This document shows, one piece after another, positions 34,901 through 47,440 of a DNA stretch of 64,000 nucleotides. Both the position numbers and the translations under genes were made by a program. A model generated the notes under the pieces. It saw nothing but the letters and a program-made list of their open reading frames with translations. It was not told the origin of the DNA and made no database searches. Each line of letters opens with the position of its first letter. Position 1 is the stretch's first letter. The stretch is from Niebla homalea (lineage: Eukaryota > Ascomycota > Lecanoromycetes > Lecanorales > Ramalinaceae). The stretch spans positions 1,302,001 to 1,366,000 of the forward strand of contig JAHGAU010000011.1 of assembly GCA_019925105.1 (NCBI GenBank). Reading direction: 5' to 3'.

Positions 34901-37740
34901 TATTAAAATACTTATAATTGACCGAATATATATATTAACCTTTATTATACGGAGGTTATGGTAGAATTCATAATACTTAATAACTATATTATATTTTCAG
35001 GTAAAAATAAATATAAATAAAACTATTATTAATATGGAGCTGTTCTATTTAATTCTAATCTTAAAAGTTTTAAGCGTAACGTTTAATATATTAATTATTA
35101 AAATATAATAAGTATCCTATTATATAAAGAACGACTTAATTAATCTCTCCGTTTTCTTTTAATAGGCATTTAAAGTAATTATAAACCGGAGTTCTCCATA
35201 ATAATAAAAGATATTTATATTATATACCCGACCTTATTCGATAATTTATTATTATATTCTGAAAAATCCGATTAAATAAATATTATAAATAAAATTAAAA
35301 TATTAATTATTTTAAATTTATTTTATTAATAAACTATAAGTTTAAACCGTTTAAACTTAATATATATACTCCGTATTTTTATATTTTTATATATCCCGGC
35401 CGTTTTGGATTTTTAAATCCTTTTTATTATATAATTAAATAAATATATATAATTAATTATAAATAATAGAATATAATATTAACGGCGTAAAAGAAAATTT
35501 AATAATATTAAAAAGTAGCCTTTATTAACCCGTAAATATAATATATTATTATAATAACTTAAAGTTTTAAAGTATTTCCACTTTTTAAAATCCTTATTTT
35601 ATTATTTAAGTTAATTAATAATTTACTAATATATCTATAAATACTTAAATCGTTTAAGACTTAAATCGTTTTTAAATAAAAGATTTTATATACGTCCGGA
35701 ATTAATAATATATTCGACTTAAAAAGGTTTTTCTTTATAAACTTTCCGTAAGAGAAATTTATTTATTTACTTATATAAGGCTTTTAAACTATATACCGAC
35801 TATAAATACCTTAATAAATAAGGTTTTAAATACGTTTTTTATGCTTTTATTAAAAAATAAGATAATAGTTAGGTTATCCGTTATTCTATTTTTAAATATT
35901 ATATTATTTATATATTTCTAAATTATTAATAAAGTAAAACTTTATAGTTAATAAAAGGTAAGGAAGATTTATTAATATATTAAAAATATAATATTTAATT
36001 TATATAATACGGTTTACGATATTTAATAAATACTTTAATAGCAGTTACGGTATATATATTTTAATAAAATTAAACTTTAAAAAAAAGGTTAAAAGCTATA
36101 AGTATTATAATTATACAATTAAAAACTATAATTATAAAAAATGGGTTATTTATAAATTAAAAGAAATTCTGAGGGCATTTAAATAAGGTCAGAAGGTAAA
36201 CTATATATAAATAATAAACTTAAGTAATTTATACTTGGATTTTTAAGGTATTAAAATAAGTATTTTTAATTAAGCTTAACGTTAAATAAATAAAAGCATA
36301 AATAAAAAGTTAAGGCAGTAATTATTATATTAAATCTTAAAGTTTTTATAGGATAAACATTAAAGTATATTTCTTTTTAATACTTCAACCTATAGATAAA
36401 TACGTATAATTATAAATATAAGAATAAATAAATTAAAAACCTTTATAAAGAACTTAATTAAAAGTATAAAGAATATAATTACTATAAAGGTATATCGTTT
36501 ATTTATACGTAAGGACTTTACGTATTACGGCTATATAAACGCAAACCGATTTCTATTAATTATATTATACAACTATATTATTATATTATCCATACCATTT
36601 TATATTTATCTTATATAATTTTTAGACTTTCCCTATTTAATCCTTTATATACTTATAATCTTTTAGGTTTTATCGGAGTATTTATTAAAGTCTTAAGTTA
36701 AGGATAACGGGCAAAGGTATAAACTAGAAATCCAGGATTTTACTTTAAAAAATCTATAGACGCTAATTATTATATATTAAGTAATTTATATTTATATTTA
36801 TTAATAATAAAAGGCCTTATTAATAGCTATTAGAAGTTAATATTATATAAACTTATATATAAGGGGAATAAAAGGGATATTAAGAATCCTAAAATCCCCT
36901 TTAATTATAACTAATAATTTAATATATTTACCCTTTTTTATTCCGATAATTATTAAGGTAATTAAATTAATAACTATATAAAGAATTTTAAATTTAAAAT
37001 ATAAAACTTAAATCTAGGGATCTATATAAATTATAAAATATTTACCCGATTATCTTTAAGATTTTTAACCTTTAAGGATTTCGACCTTCAAGATTATTTA
37101 TTTTTATAAGTAACTCCTTTCCTGGGTCTCTAAAATTAAGGTCTTCTCTTCCCGTTATTTAAGAATTATTAACCATAAAATAAACAAACTTATAAGCTTA
37201 TTATTAATTATAATTACAGTATATTTACCTTATTTAGCCGCTTATATTATTCCTTTAAACTTATAAATATCTTAATCCCAAAATATTTAATTACAATATT
37301 TAATTATTCATACCCTTTTTTCTTCTAATAAAAATTTTCTTTTTAATAATTATTATTCTTGCCGTTATAAAATCTATATATTAATTTCCGGATTTATTAC
37401 CTAGAAAAAAATCGTAATACAGGTATTAATCTCTTTAAAATAATAATTATTTACGATAAGTATTTAAATATATTAAGTAATATTATATTTACTTCCCTTT
37501 TACCTTTTTATATTTAAGTGGTAATAGTTTAGTTCGTTTATTCATAATAATAGTATTATTAATATACTTATTTATTTGCCCTTCTTTTTATATTTTTCTT
37601 TATTATTATTTTATACTTTATAATTGTTTTTAAATATTTTAAGATTCCCTTAACCTCCCCCATTCTCCTTACTGCCTCTTTTTTCCTTATAATTTACGGG
37701 TAAATTTATTATTATTATATTTATTAATTAAATACCGTTT
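31994..37740 (+). pseudogene. Giant decayed reading frame, about 1,900 codons (frame epsilon)
   Basis: Starts at ATG 31994 with eight undamaged codons (MSQQKVPD). One frame can then be followed to about 36070 with TAA/TAG stops and a single TGA (34919-34921); I checked the phase at about ten points. At an A8 run (36079-36086) the sensible frame shifts by one and continues to roughly 37740. Landmarks: RDFQIEKDNVEYKPFFPAD near 32228; a basic run ANPKKKKNP near 32555; RPLLFLNNLFIERFTSEFLL near 33359; INWESFKVFKETFLVGGK near 34829; NYKKWVIYKLKEILRAFK near 36130; KDNGQRYKLEIQDFTLK near 36701; LSWVSKIKVFSSRYLRIINH near 37117. No Walker A, YxDD, DDE or zinc pattern could be confirmed. The length suits a helicase, polymerase or NLR-type protein, but I recognise none. 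Confidence 0.45.
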
Positions 37741-37849
37741 TATTTTTTATTCTTAATTATTGGATTACCATTATTTATATAAGTTAAAAGCTTTACCTTA
37801 AAATAAAGCCCCAAAAAAATTCTACTATTAAAAAATAGCGTTATAAATA

Positions 37850-38760
37850 TTGTAATTAACCTTTATAGATTTTCATTTTAATAAAGCTTACCCCTTTAAA
37901 AAAGATTAGAACTTTAGTTTATACCGTTTATTTTTCCTGGTTTTTATAGTAAAAAAAATATCTTATTTAACGGAACCGGATATAGCTTTAAAAAATATTA
38001 TAACGAATATATTAAGTATTAAAATTAACTTTTACAGATTTTTATTTTAATAAAAACTTAATTTTTATTTCTTTCTATAAAATCCACTAAAACTTTAAAT
38101 TATACCGTTCGTTTTTCTTATTTTTTATAGTAAAATAAATATCTTATTTTATAAAATTAAATATAGCTTTAAAAGGTATTATAACGATAATAGTAAGTAT
38201 AAAAATTAACTTTTATAGATTATTATTCTAGTAAGAAGGATTTCTTTACTTATTACGATAAAATCTTTTATACGTATTATATGATTTTTCATTTTTTAAT
38301 ATTAAAAAATTCGTTTAATTTTACTTTATTTATTTTATACCTTAAAAGTATTATAACGGGTAAGATAATAAATTGCGGATAATAAATAGTTAATAAAAAG
38401 TAATAATATTTATAATTTTAACGGCATTTTATTACGATAAATCTCCTATACGTACTATATAATTTTTCTTTTTTTAACGTTAAAAAATTCGTCTTTTTTT
38501 ACTCTTTTAATTTAATAACTTAAAAGTATTACGACGAATAAAATAGCGGATAATAAATAGTTAAGAAAGAACAATAATATTTATTTTAACGGTATTTTAT
38601 TATAAAAAAATCTTTTACGATAAAATCTCCTATAATAAAATCTCCTATATATACCGTATGATTTTTTATTTTTTAATATTTAAAAATTCTTTTTCTTTTA
38701 CTTTATTGATTTAATTCTTTAAAAGTATTACGACGAATAATATAATTATTAACGGTCGGA
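37850..38760. repeat. Tandem array of five diverged units, about 180 bp each
   Basis: Corresponding landmarks fall at about 37919, 38100, 38279, 38457 and 38655, i.e. steps of 181, 179, 178 and 198. Each unit has a T-rich part, an AAAAATTCGT or AAATAAATATCTT part, a TAAAAGTATTACGACGAATA part, and ends near TAATAATATTTAT. The first two units are more like each other than like the last three. The last unit carries an extra copy of ATAAAATCTCCTATA. It separates the giant frame from frame zeta. Confidence 0.75.
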
Positions 38761-38919
38761 ATAAGGACTAGGGACGGGGATGGTAGATGGTAAAAAGAGT
38801 GGTTACTTAGGGGTATAAATTTATATTTATATATTACCGTTTTATAAGAATAAGATAAGAATTATAGATTAACTTATAAAACTAAGAATAAATCTTTTAT
38901 ATTAAGATCTTTTAATTAT
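38761..38919. other. Short spacer with a RIP-poor start
   Basis: A GC-richer stretch, GGACTAGGGACGGGGATGG and following (38767-38815), contains an ATG at 38779. It may hold the true start region of frame zeta, but the reading frame cannot be joined with confidence. Confidence 0.35.
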
Positions 38920-40240
38920 AAAGTAGAATATAAGAGTAGCCGTTAATACTTTAAAAAGTAAAATAAATATCCCATAAAAATACCGAGGCGATTCAGTAAT
39001 ATACTAATAAAGGTTTATTAAGATTAAGGGAGTCCCTTATAAGGGCTCCCCGGAGCCTTTATAAGGAATTAAAGTTAGCGCTTTTAAACTTAAAAATAGC
39101 GTTATAAAATAGGAAAAAAAGCCTTTAAAAGGCGCCGAGGAGGTATTTTATTAAAACCGAAGATACACCGTACTATCTTTAACGGGCTATTAAAGTATTA
39201 ACTTGATACGATAAACCTTATAATAATAAAAATAAATCTTATAGCAGGAGGAATATAACCTTTATAAATCCTATAAATTAATTTATAGATTAATACGCGA
39301 AATACTTAAGTAAAAATTAACTAAACGTAAATAATTAAATTAACGCCTTAAGTTTATATAGCCAATAGTAACTTAAAATAATAAGGTTAATATCTTATTA
39401 ATAAAAGGCCAACGTAAAATTAAAATAATAAAATTAAAATACCTACCTTATCGATTAAATACCGAACTTAATAATTAAAATTTAATATTATACGTGACCG
39501 TAAATATATCGATTATTAATTAAGGAAAAAGGATTTAAAATACGTAGAATAATAATTTATTACATATATAAAGATAACGAATATAAAAAAGTAAAATACG
39601 ACCGTCGTATATAATACGGTAAAGCAGTTAAGAATAAGGAGTTTAAAACTTAAAAATAAAAATAAAAGGATAAATAAGCGGATTTACATTAAAGTATAAT
39701 AATTAAGACTTTAATAACGGCCGTTATAACCTCGGTAACTTATAAGAATTTTACCCCTTATAAATTTAAGGATACCCGCTAAGAAACGTTATTATTGGTA
39801 CTATATAGATAGGTAAATAGTCAAGCATACTGGAGAACGAGATAATTATATATATATTTTAAAGACTTTAAGTATATTCGAGGTTATACTTAATTTATTA
39901 TTTAAATATATATATATATATTATATTAAGAATTTCTCTTATAAGTAATCCGTCGTATAAAGGAGTGAACGGAAGAATAAACGCTGAAAAACAGTATGGT
40001 ATTATAATTATTAAAAACTATAAATATTATATTACCGTTTATATTCAGTTAATAATAGCAAACCGAAATATTATTCCCGGGATAATAATATAATATTAAT
40101 ATAGTAAAGTAAGATAATAATAAAATAAAGTTAAAATTTAACGTTAAAGCGCCAGGATACTTTATTTATTTAATTATAATACTTACCGACTTAGATATTA
40201 AGGAAGTATATTATATATATAAGTTAACCGGGGCGCTAAT
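38920..40240 (+). pseudogene. Gln-rich, coiled-coil-like decayed frame (frame zeta)
   Basis: One frame (codon starts such as 39041, 39245, 39440, 39821) runs about 440 codons with only TAA/TAG stops. The N-terminal part contains KQNIRVAVNTLKSKINIPQK (TAG taken as Gln), which is weakly reminiscent of the helix-turn-helix start of fungal pogo/Fot1 transposases. It is followed by GVPYKGSPEPL, then by a long charged, Gln-rich segment with heptad-like spacing (QQEEYNLYKSYKLIYRLIRE and on, 39242-39420). The C-terminal part includes GRYNLGNLQEFYPLQIQGYP and a basic RRIKERKNKRQKTVW stretch near 39960. No catalytic triad was identified. The length suits a transposase-like or DNA-binding protein, but this is inference. 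Confidence 0.42.
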
Positions 40241-40640
40241 AAGGATAAGGGTGGAGATTTAGCGTCCACTCATTAACGGAACTTTAGTTAAGCCGTATTA
40301 AAATAAATTAAGTTTATTATTATTTTAATTAATTATTTAATAAACTTATAAATAACATATTAGTTAAGACGGACGCGTTATTTAATTTAATACCTTCCTT
40401 TAACTTACTTTATATAATATACTCCATTTATTCGACTTACTTAATACGTTTTTAATACGCTTACCGCCTTTAATTTATTAACGGCGATTATTCGATTTCC
40501 GTAAACGTACTTTAATTATTAACTTCTTTATTTCTTTTAAGCCGGATCCTCGATTTCTATTAATACCCGGGTTTTAATTTTAGCTTAATAAATAAGCCGT
40601 AAGATAGCTCTTATAGTAATAATGAAATTTATATTATAAT
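40241..40640. other. No assignable feature
   Basis: RIP-mutated AT-rich sequence inside the right part of the giant element; nothing convincing on either strand. Confidence 0.5.
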
Positions 40641-40849
40641 ATAAATATAGGACGCAATATAGTATAGGGTATACGGTGTAGTACGCGGTATAGTACGGTG
40701 CAGGGTGCACGGTGCAGGGTACGTAATACAGGGTCCCCAAGGCAGGCCCCCAGAGTAGCCCCCAAAGCAGCCCTGAAAGAAGCCTTAAAAGCAGCCCCTT
40801 AAGTAGCCCCCGGAACAGCCCCCCAAGCAGCCCCCGGAGTAGCCCCCAA
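40641..40849 (+). repeat. GC-rich minisatellites that escaped RIP, left part
   Basis: First a TATAGTA/GGTGCAGGGT microsatellite-like stretch (40655-40735), then many copies of a 14-15-bp unit of the type AGCCCC(C)AAGCAGCCCC with CAG and CA steps intact. The array is cut at 40854 by the Copia at 40855-47440 and resumes at 47441. Confidence 0.85.
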
Positions 40850-40854
40850 GTAGC
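40850..40854. repeat. 5-bp target site duplication GTAGC, left copy
   Basis: GTAGC directly before the 5' LTR; repeated at 47441-47445. The duplicated sequence belongs to the CAGCCCC minisatellite. Confidence 0.88.
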
Positions 40855-41006
40855 TGTTAAAAGTACTTACATTGGTTACCCGGCACTCGGGTAGATTAAA
40901 TATAATCCGAAGCTAGACTTAATTGGGGTAGCCGGGATTCAGGAGTACTTAATTATACTTCTGTATATAGAGAATAATTAAGTAACTTATATTTTATATT
41001 TTAAGA
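40855..41006 (+). repeat. 5' LTR of Copia-2
   Basis: 152 bp, starting TGTTAAAAGTACTTACATTG and ending TTTTAAGA. It contains TACCCGGCACTCGGGTAG, a short palindrome-like box seen in all three LTRs of this family in the window. Confidence 0.88.
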
Positions 41007-41021
41007 GGTTATAAGCCCGGC
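41007..41021 (+). promoter_or_regulatory. Putative primer binding site of Copia-2
   Basis: GGTTATAAGCCCGGC follows the 5' LTR directly. The identical sequence follows the 5' LTR of the other Copia type (48124-48138), although the LTRs themselves differ, as expected for a conserved primer site. The priming tRNA was not identified. Confidence 0.6.
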
Positions 41022-43810
41022 CTCGCGATGGCGATACCCTATAAAGATACCTTTTCCTTATTCAATTTTATAACTATAATATAGAGATCTTACCGTATAA
41101 AATACACTTAAAAATAGAAGTATTCTACCCAAGAATATTATTAAATTACGATTTTTAAGTTATAAAGTTAATTAATAACTTAATAATCTGAAATTCTATA
41201 AGGATAAAATACCCTAACCTTATTATTACCGGGGTATACGTATTTATTAATTAAAAAGTATAAATACTTATTTCTTAATTTTATAGGTTAATTATATACC
41301 GGTATTTATACGCCGGAAACCGGCTATATATAAAGGTTTCGGCTTTATAATATAAAGCGTTAAACGGAGCCTTAATAAAGGTTTTAATTAAGAAATTTCA
41401 ACCTTAATTAAACTCTTTAAAATTTAAACCCTTAAATTTTATAATTATAATAAAAAATTTTTACCCAATTTAAACTCTTTTTATAATTTAAAGGATTTTT
41501 AACCTTATTCCGCCGTTAAGATTACTTAATTAAGACTTTTTATAAGGATTACGGAACGTTATAAAGTTAAAAAACTTTAAACTTTCATTTTTTATAATGA
41601 AAAATCTTATCTTTAAGACGAACTCTTATTTTTAAGACGGTAACTTTAATTATATAATAAAAATATAACTCGGTTTTACCCTTAAAATTACTTAATTAAG
41701 ATTATTTTTAAGGATTAAATTTAAAAAGAAAAAGTTTATTTACTTAAATTAAGATTTTACGTTTTTAAAAAAGGGAGACTAAAAATTAATTACTAAATCC
41801 TTTATATTTTAATTGGCCCGGAAGGTTACTTAATTTAATTAACGCCCGGAAGATTAAGGATAAAATAATTATAAATAAAAATTATAGCCTCTAAAGTAAA
41901 AAGCGATAATTAATTATAAAAATTAACTTTCTATATTATATTAAGCATAAAGAAAACGAGCAATTTTAAAGGGGTATAAAGATAACCTAAATATCCGTAA
42001 AGTTTTAATCTACTATTAATTAAAATAAATTAAACTTTATTTAAAATTCAGGCTTTATTATTAAAATCTTTAAGTATATTATTACTCCGCTTTATTAATA
42101 CGGAAATCTTTTTATTACTTTTTACCGTTAGGTTAAGAATAAATTTTTCCGCTTTTACTTAAAAGACCTTTAAAAAGAAAACTGAAAAACTACTTAGGAA
42201 GTAATTAAAGACGTAGATAAAAAGTATTTACCCCCGTTTATGCCGAAGTTTTACGATAGTTTCGGCTTAAAGGCATTTAAAGAACCTTTAATATTACTGC
42301 TTAATAAATTAATCTTTAAGCTCCGTTTAAGGGCAAAAAACTAAATCCCGTTATTTAATACGGAATATCCCCTGCCTTTAAACGATTTATTAATTAAGTA
42401 TTAATTAAAATTTAAATCGTTAAAATTAAAAAACTTATCGGATTTCTTATTTAATCTTAGTTTTAAATTTAAATTTAATTAAGTAATTAATATTTCTTTA
42501 CGCGTAAATATTAATTTAAAAACCTTAAGTTCCTATTTTCTCGTTGAAAATAACTTTTAAAATTAAAAACTCCGTTTCTAAGAGTTTCTTTCTTAATATA
42601 ATTCCGTTATTAATTAAATAACGTTAATAAATATTATAATAACGGTAAGTTAAAGATTAATTAATCCTTAATAACCTTTATAAGCTTATAACTATTAAGG
42701 ATAAACTTAAGGTTATTATAATTATTAAAACTCATTATAAAGATAATATATATTACCTTATAAATAAATTGAATACGATTAAAGAAATCTAGACTATTTT
42801 TATTATCCATTTTAAACCTTAAGGTTTAAACTTATATATTAAATTAACCCGGGAGTTTAAAATAATAATAAAAGGTTTAAATAAAACGGTTAATTAATTT
42901 ATCCGTAAATTCCGTAAGTATATTGCCGAAATATTAATTATCGATAAGTTATATAAAGTCTTTAACTTAATAATTTTTTAATTTTTCTTATTCGGTTTTA
43001 ATAATAGTTAATAATATTTTTATATTAACTTAATATAAAACCAGATTATCCTAAATTAAAATTCTTTTAATTTTAATAAAGTTATATTAAGAATTATTAA
43101 TAAAGAACTATAAATTAATATAACCTATATTAATGTTACTTTATAATCTTATTTAATAGCTCCGAAGGTTAATAATAAGCGGTTTTTATTAAATATAATA
43201 ATTAAAAACATAATTATTATACCATAAAAAACCGTAATAATAAATACCCGGAAAGTAATTATTAAATTTTTTACTTTAAGAAAAGGATTAAGACGTTATA
43301 CTAAAGGTTAAAGAAGCTAAAGATTAAGGAAGCTATTATTATTATACCGGTAAATCTATTAATTTTAAAGGAGGTTTATAATATAATAAACGTAAATATT
43401 AAGCCTGGATATATAATAATATCCGTTAACCTAATTAATTTATAAAAGCTAATAATCCTAAATAGTAATTATAATAAATACTTTTTTTATTAAAGAGAAT
43501 TCTTCGGTAATAATTTTTAATCTTATTAAATAATATCCTTAAGGTTAAGTTTAACGTAAATTAATTATACCAGCGGTATTAATACCGCCCGGATAACTTA
43601 TAATATTAACGGAAGAAAAATAATAATTAAGTTTTTAAACTTTATTTATTCCCCCGATAATAAAGTAAACCTCTTTTTAAAGATTTAATTCTTGGATAAT
43701 AAAATTAAAATAATAACTTCCCGGGTTAAACGGATAATAATTAAAGGACCCGGTAAATTTATATACTCCCGGTAAAAATAACTTTTTATATTAAATCTTT
43801 AAATATTATT
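41022..43810 (+). pseudogene. Copia-2 leader and gag/protease region, degenerate
   Basis: The place where gag and the aspartic protease should lie. I could not follow a frame or confirm the CCHC knuckle or the protease DSG motif after RIP. Assignment rests on position between the primer site and integrase. Confidence 0.5.
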
Positions 43811-46730
43811 TTAATTAATAATAATAATATTTAACGTATTAAACGATATATTAACTTAATATATAAAAATAAGGTATTTTAACCTTTAATCTATTATTAA
43901 GTTAATTACGGTATCGATAGGGATATTCCTTAAGCGTAAACGAAAAGAATAAAAAAAGCCCTTAAAGGAGGTAACGTATATATATTATATTTTTAATAAG
44001 ATAATTTCTTAACCTTATAAGGGATATCTTAAGTTAAAGATTATTCCGTTAAAGTTTATTTACTCGGACCTTATAAGGTTTATTAAGCTAGTAAGCTTTA
44101 ATAAAATTAAATATTTTATTATTTTCCGGGATAACTTTATTTATATATTAAAAGTCTACTTAATAATTTATAAGTCGGATATAGCCCGTAAATTCAAGTA
44201 ATTTTAAGTTAAATATAAAATTATCAAACGGAAAATCAGGCGTTTACGGATAAATAACGGGGATAAATATATATTAAAAGACTTTTAAGATTACCTTAAA
44301 AAATATAGTATTATTTATAAACCAACGGTATAAAGTAGCCCCGAATAAAACCCCGTAAGTAAAAGATTTAATTAAGAAATTAAAAAGCGGACCCGTATAA
44401 TAATCTATAATATAAGCTTATTTAAAAATTTATAATTAAAAATTATTATAATTATTAATTATTTTATTATAAAAGAACTTACGTTTAATTTAAAAAAGAA
44501 AATTATTTTATATTAAGCATAATATAATTAAGAACCGGATTTATTATATTTATGAGTTTTTGGGTTATTAATATAAATTAAAATTATAAAGTATTAAACC
44601 TCCTTAAATAAAAGGGCCGATTTATTTATTTTATTAAGTTATAATAATAAGATTATTAAGATATACCGGGTCTTTAACCTTTAAATACGAACTTTTAATA
44701 AAAAGGTAAAACGATTCTATAACGTTTATATTAAAGAACGGAAGATTATTCCGTTAAATAACTTTAATAAAAATACTTTAATAAAAAAGATTTAACGTTT
44801 AAAAAAGATATATAACCTTAATAAGTTTTTACTTTAAAGGAGAATTACGAGAATTAAATTTATAATAATGTTTTTATTAATAATATTTTAAATAATATAC
44901 CTATAAGTAATATAATCCCGGTTAAAGAATAAGGAAATTACCCTTAAACTTAATATAATTAAGATAAATAATAATTTAATAGATTATAAGAAAAAATTGA
45001 AATTATTTTTTAAAGTAATTTTAAGCTTAAAATCCTTAAGTACTTAAAACTCCGGGATATATCCTTAAACCCATTATTTATTTTTATTAATATAATTATC
45101 TTAAATAAAGAAAAGGATATTTATTATTTAACGTTAATATTATTTAAGAATAAGCCGGAATTATTTAAGTTAAAAAATTATTAAGAAGTTATAAAAAATA
45201 TTTATTATAAAATAAATTAATAATTAACGGAAAAAGATAAATACGGCTTTTATATTAAAAATAATACCTAAATATTTATTCTTAAGTATATAATACCTCC
45301 GAATATAATTATTCTAAAAAAACAATAAGTTTATACTCTTAAGAGAAACGTTAAAGGTTTAATTATTTAATATAAGGCCCGCTGGGTAATCCGTGGTTAT
45401 AAATAACGGGAAAATATCGATTATAATAAAACTTTCGCTTTTATAATTAAACTTATAAGTTATAAGGTACTTTTTATATTAACGGCGGTTAACGGTTAAA
45501 ACTTAAAGTAAATAAACGTAAAAACGGCCTTTCTTTATAGTTTAATTAAAGAAGAAGTCTATATAAAATAACTTTATAGTTAAAAGAAGGGCACCGATAT
45601 ATATTATAAACTTAATAAAACCCTTTACGGACTAAAGTAATCCTTTTAATTATAATATTATTACTTCTTTACCTTTATAAAGAAATAAAGGTTTAAGCTA
45701 ATATTTACGGATTATTATATATTTATATACCCTAAAAATAAAATAATTATAGTTCTTTACGTAAACGATATCCTGATTATTAATTTATTTAAGGAAAATA
45801 TTATAACCCTAAAAAAAACACTTAATAATTAATTCTATATATTTAATTTAAGGTTAATCTATTATTACTTAAATATAATTATTATAAAAGACTATTAAAA
45901 TAAAATACTTTAACTTAATTAAGAAACCTATATAGAAAGAATCGTTAAAGATTATAAGTAATAAGATATTACCCTTATATATATCTTTATAAAGTTAAAA
46001 TATAAGCCGGAGCTTATATTTAAAAATTATAAAGTTAACTTAATTTTCCAGAAGAAATATTAATTAACCGTAAGTTTTTTAATATATATTATACTTAAAA
46101 CTTACTTAAATATTATTTACTTTATTTTAATAATTAACCGATATACTTTAAATCCTATTAAATATTATTAAAAGTTAATAAGAAGAATTTTACGTTACCT
46201 CCGTATTACCGTTACTTTCTAATTAATATACCGGGGTAAATTAAAAGCTTTTAATAATTATATTAACTCTAACTTTATTATAAATTTAACCCGGAGGTTT
46301 ATTATAGGTTACGTATTTAATATAGGAAATACCGCGATTAATTAATAATTTAAGCGTTAAGTTACGGTTACCCTCTTTATTTATATTTATTTATAAAGCG
46401 GAATATATAAAATAAATATAAATAATTAAAAAAAATTTATAATTTAAATAACTTTTAAGTAAAATTAAACTGTATTAAGCCGGGAACCTTCCCGCCGTTA
46501 TTATTTATAGAGATAATTAAAACGTTATAGCTTTTATTAAGAACCTTATCTTCTATACCCGGATTAAGTATATAAGTATTTAATAATATTAACTTCAGGA
46601 AGTTATAAGAGATAACCGGGTAAATTTAAAATATATCCCGACGTATAAATAAGTCGTTAACGGCTTAATAAAACCTTTATTATATTAGCTTTTAAGGGGT
46701 TCCGTAAAATACTTAGCCTTAAAATACCCC
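43811..46730 (+). pseudogene. Copia-2 pol: integrase, reverse transcriptase, RNase H
   Basis: Integrase sequence occupies about 43811-44470. RT follows: KARWVIRGYKQ-like sequence at about 45378, then a degenerate Tyr-Gly-Leu-Lys-Gln-Ser box near 45631, then VLYVNDILII around the former YVDD box (45758-45769), where the first Asp codon now reads Asn. RNase H lies at about 46230-46730, with the characteristic end of Copia RNase H (IP-T..Q..DGLTK..) visible near 46640-46680 as YIPT/RLNKT-like remnants. Stops are TAA/TAG throughout. There is no sign of a separate gene. Confidence 0.8.
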
Positions 46731-47280
46731 GGAACGTTTTTATACCGACTGAAGCTTCATTAATAATATTAATAGCCTTATAACTTTATCTTTAAGCCAC
46801 TTAAGGTAAGCTTTAAACCATTTATAAAAAGAGCTCTTAATTACTTATAAGGAGGCCATTATTAGTTTTAAGGAACCTAAGAATACGTTTTAATATAAAT
46901 TTAATATATAAGGTAAGAAGGTTAAAAAAATATTTTAAAAGGAGGGTAAATCGTAAAAAACGATATTTACCCCGGAGTATACCCGGATGAAATTATATAC
47001 CCCGGGGGGTTATTAAAAAATAATTTAAGATATAAAGGAGCTTACTATCGTTACGCCGGCTTTATAACTTAAGGAAATAAATAATATATATTTAGAGTAA
47101 TAAGTATAATTTTCTAAGGTATTTTATAGTAAAAGATTACCGCTATAAAGGAGCTTTAATAGCTTATAGAAAATATTACTTAAATGGGGTATATATTATA
47201 TAAAGATTAAAGCTAAAAAGCAATAATAGAATATAATATTATAAATAAATAATTATATAGGTAATATATATTAAAGCTTA

Positions 47281-47288
47281 AAGGGGAA
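47281..47288 (+). promoter_or_regulatory. Polypurine tract of Copia-2
   Basis: AAGGGGAA directly before the 3' LTR, the expected plus-strand primer. Confidence 0.7.
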
Positions 47289-47440
47289 TATTAAAAGTAC
47301 TTATATTAATTACCCGGTACTCGGGTAGATTAAATATAATCCGAAGCTAGACCTAATTGGGGTAGCCGGGATTCAGGAGTACTTAGTCGCACTTCTGTAC
47401 ATAGAGAATAATCAAGTAACTTACACCTCACATTTCAAGA
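47289..47440 (+). repeat. 3' LTR of Copia-2
   Basis: 152 bp, TATTAAAAGTACTTATATTA to ACATTTCAAGA. It differs from the 5' LTR almost only by C/T and G/A changes. Confidence 0.88.

Larger units (their letters stand above)
40855..47440 (+). mobile_element. Complete Copia LTR retrotransposon (Copia-2), RIP-degenerate
   Basis: A 6,586-bp Ty1/copia element with two LTRs of 152 bp each and a 5-bp duplication. The order is LTR, primer-binding-like site, gag/protease region, integrase (about 43811-44470), RT (about 45100-45960), RNase H (to about 46730), a roughly 550-bp 3' non-coding part, polypurine tract, LTR. Integrase before RT places it in Copia rather than Gypsy. RIP has destroyed all frames. 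The 5' LTR keeps more CA/TG steps than the internal region. It serves as the uninterrupted reference for the four-piece Copia at 16231-55285. Confidence 0.88.

Noticed and set aside
37850..38760. CRISPR-like array
   Set aside because: Repeats are adjacent 180-bp units without spacers, in a RIP-mutated fungal context.
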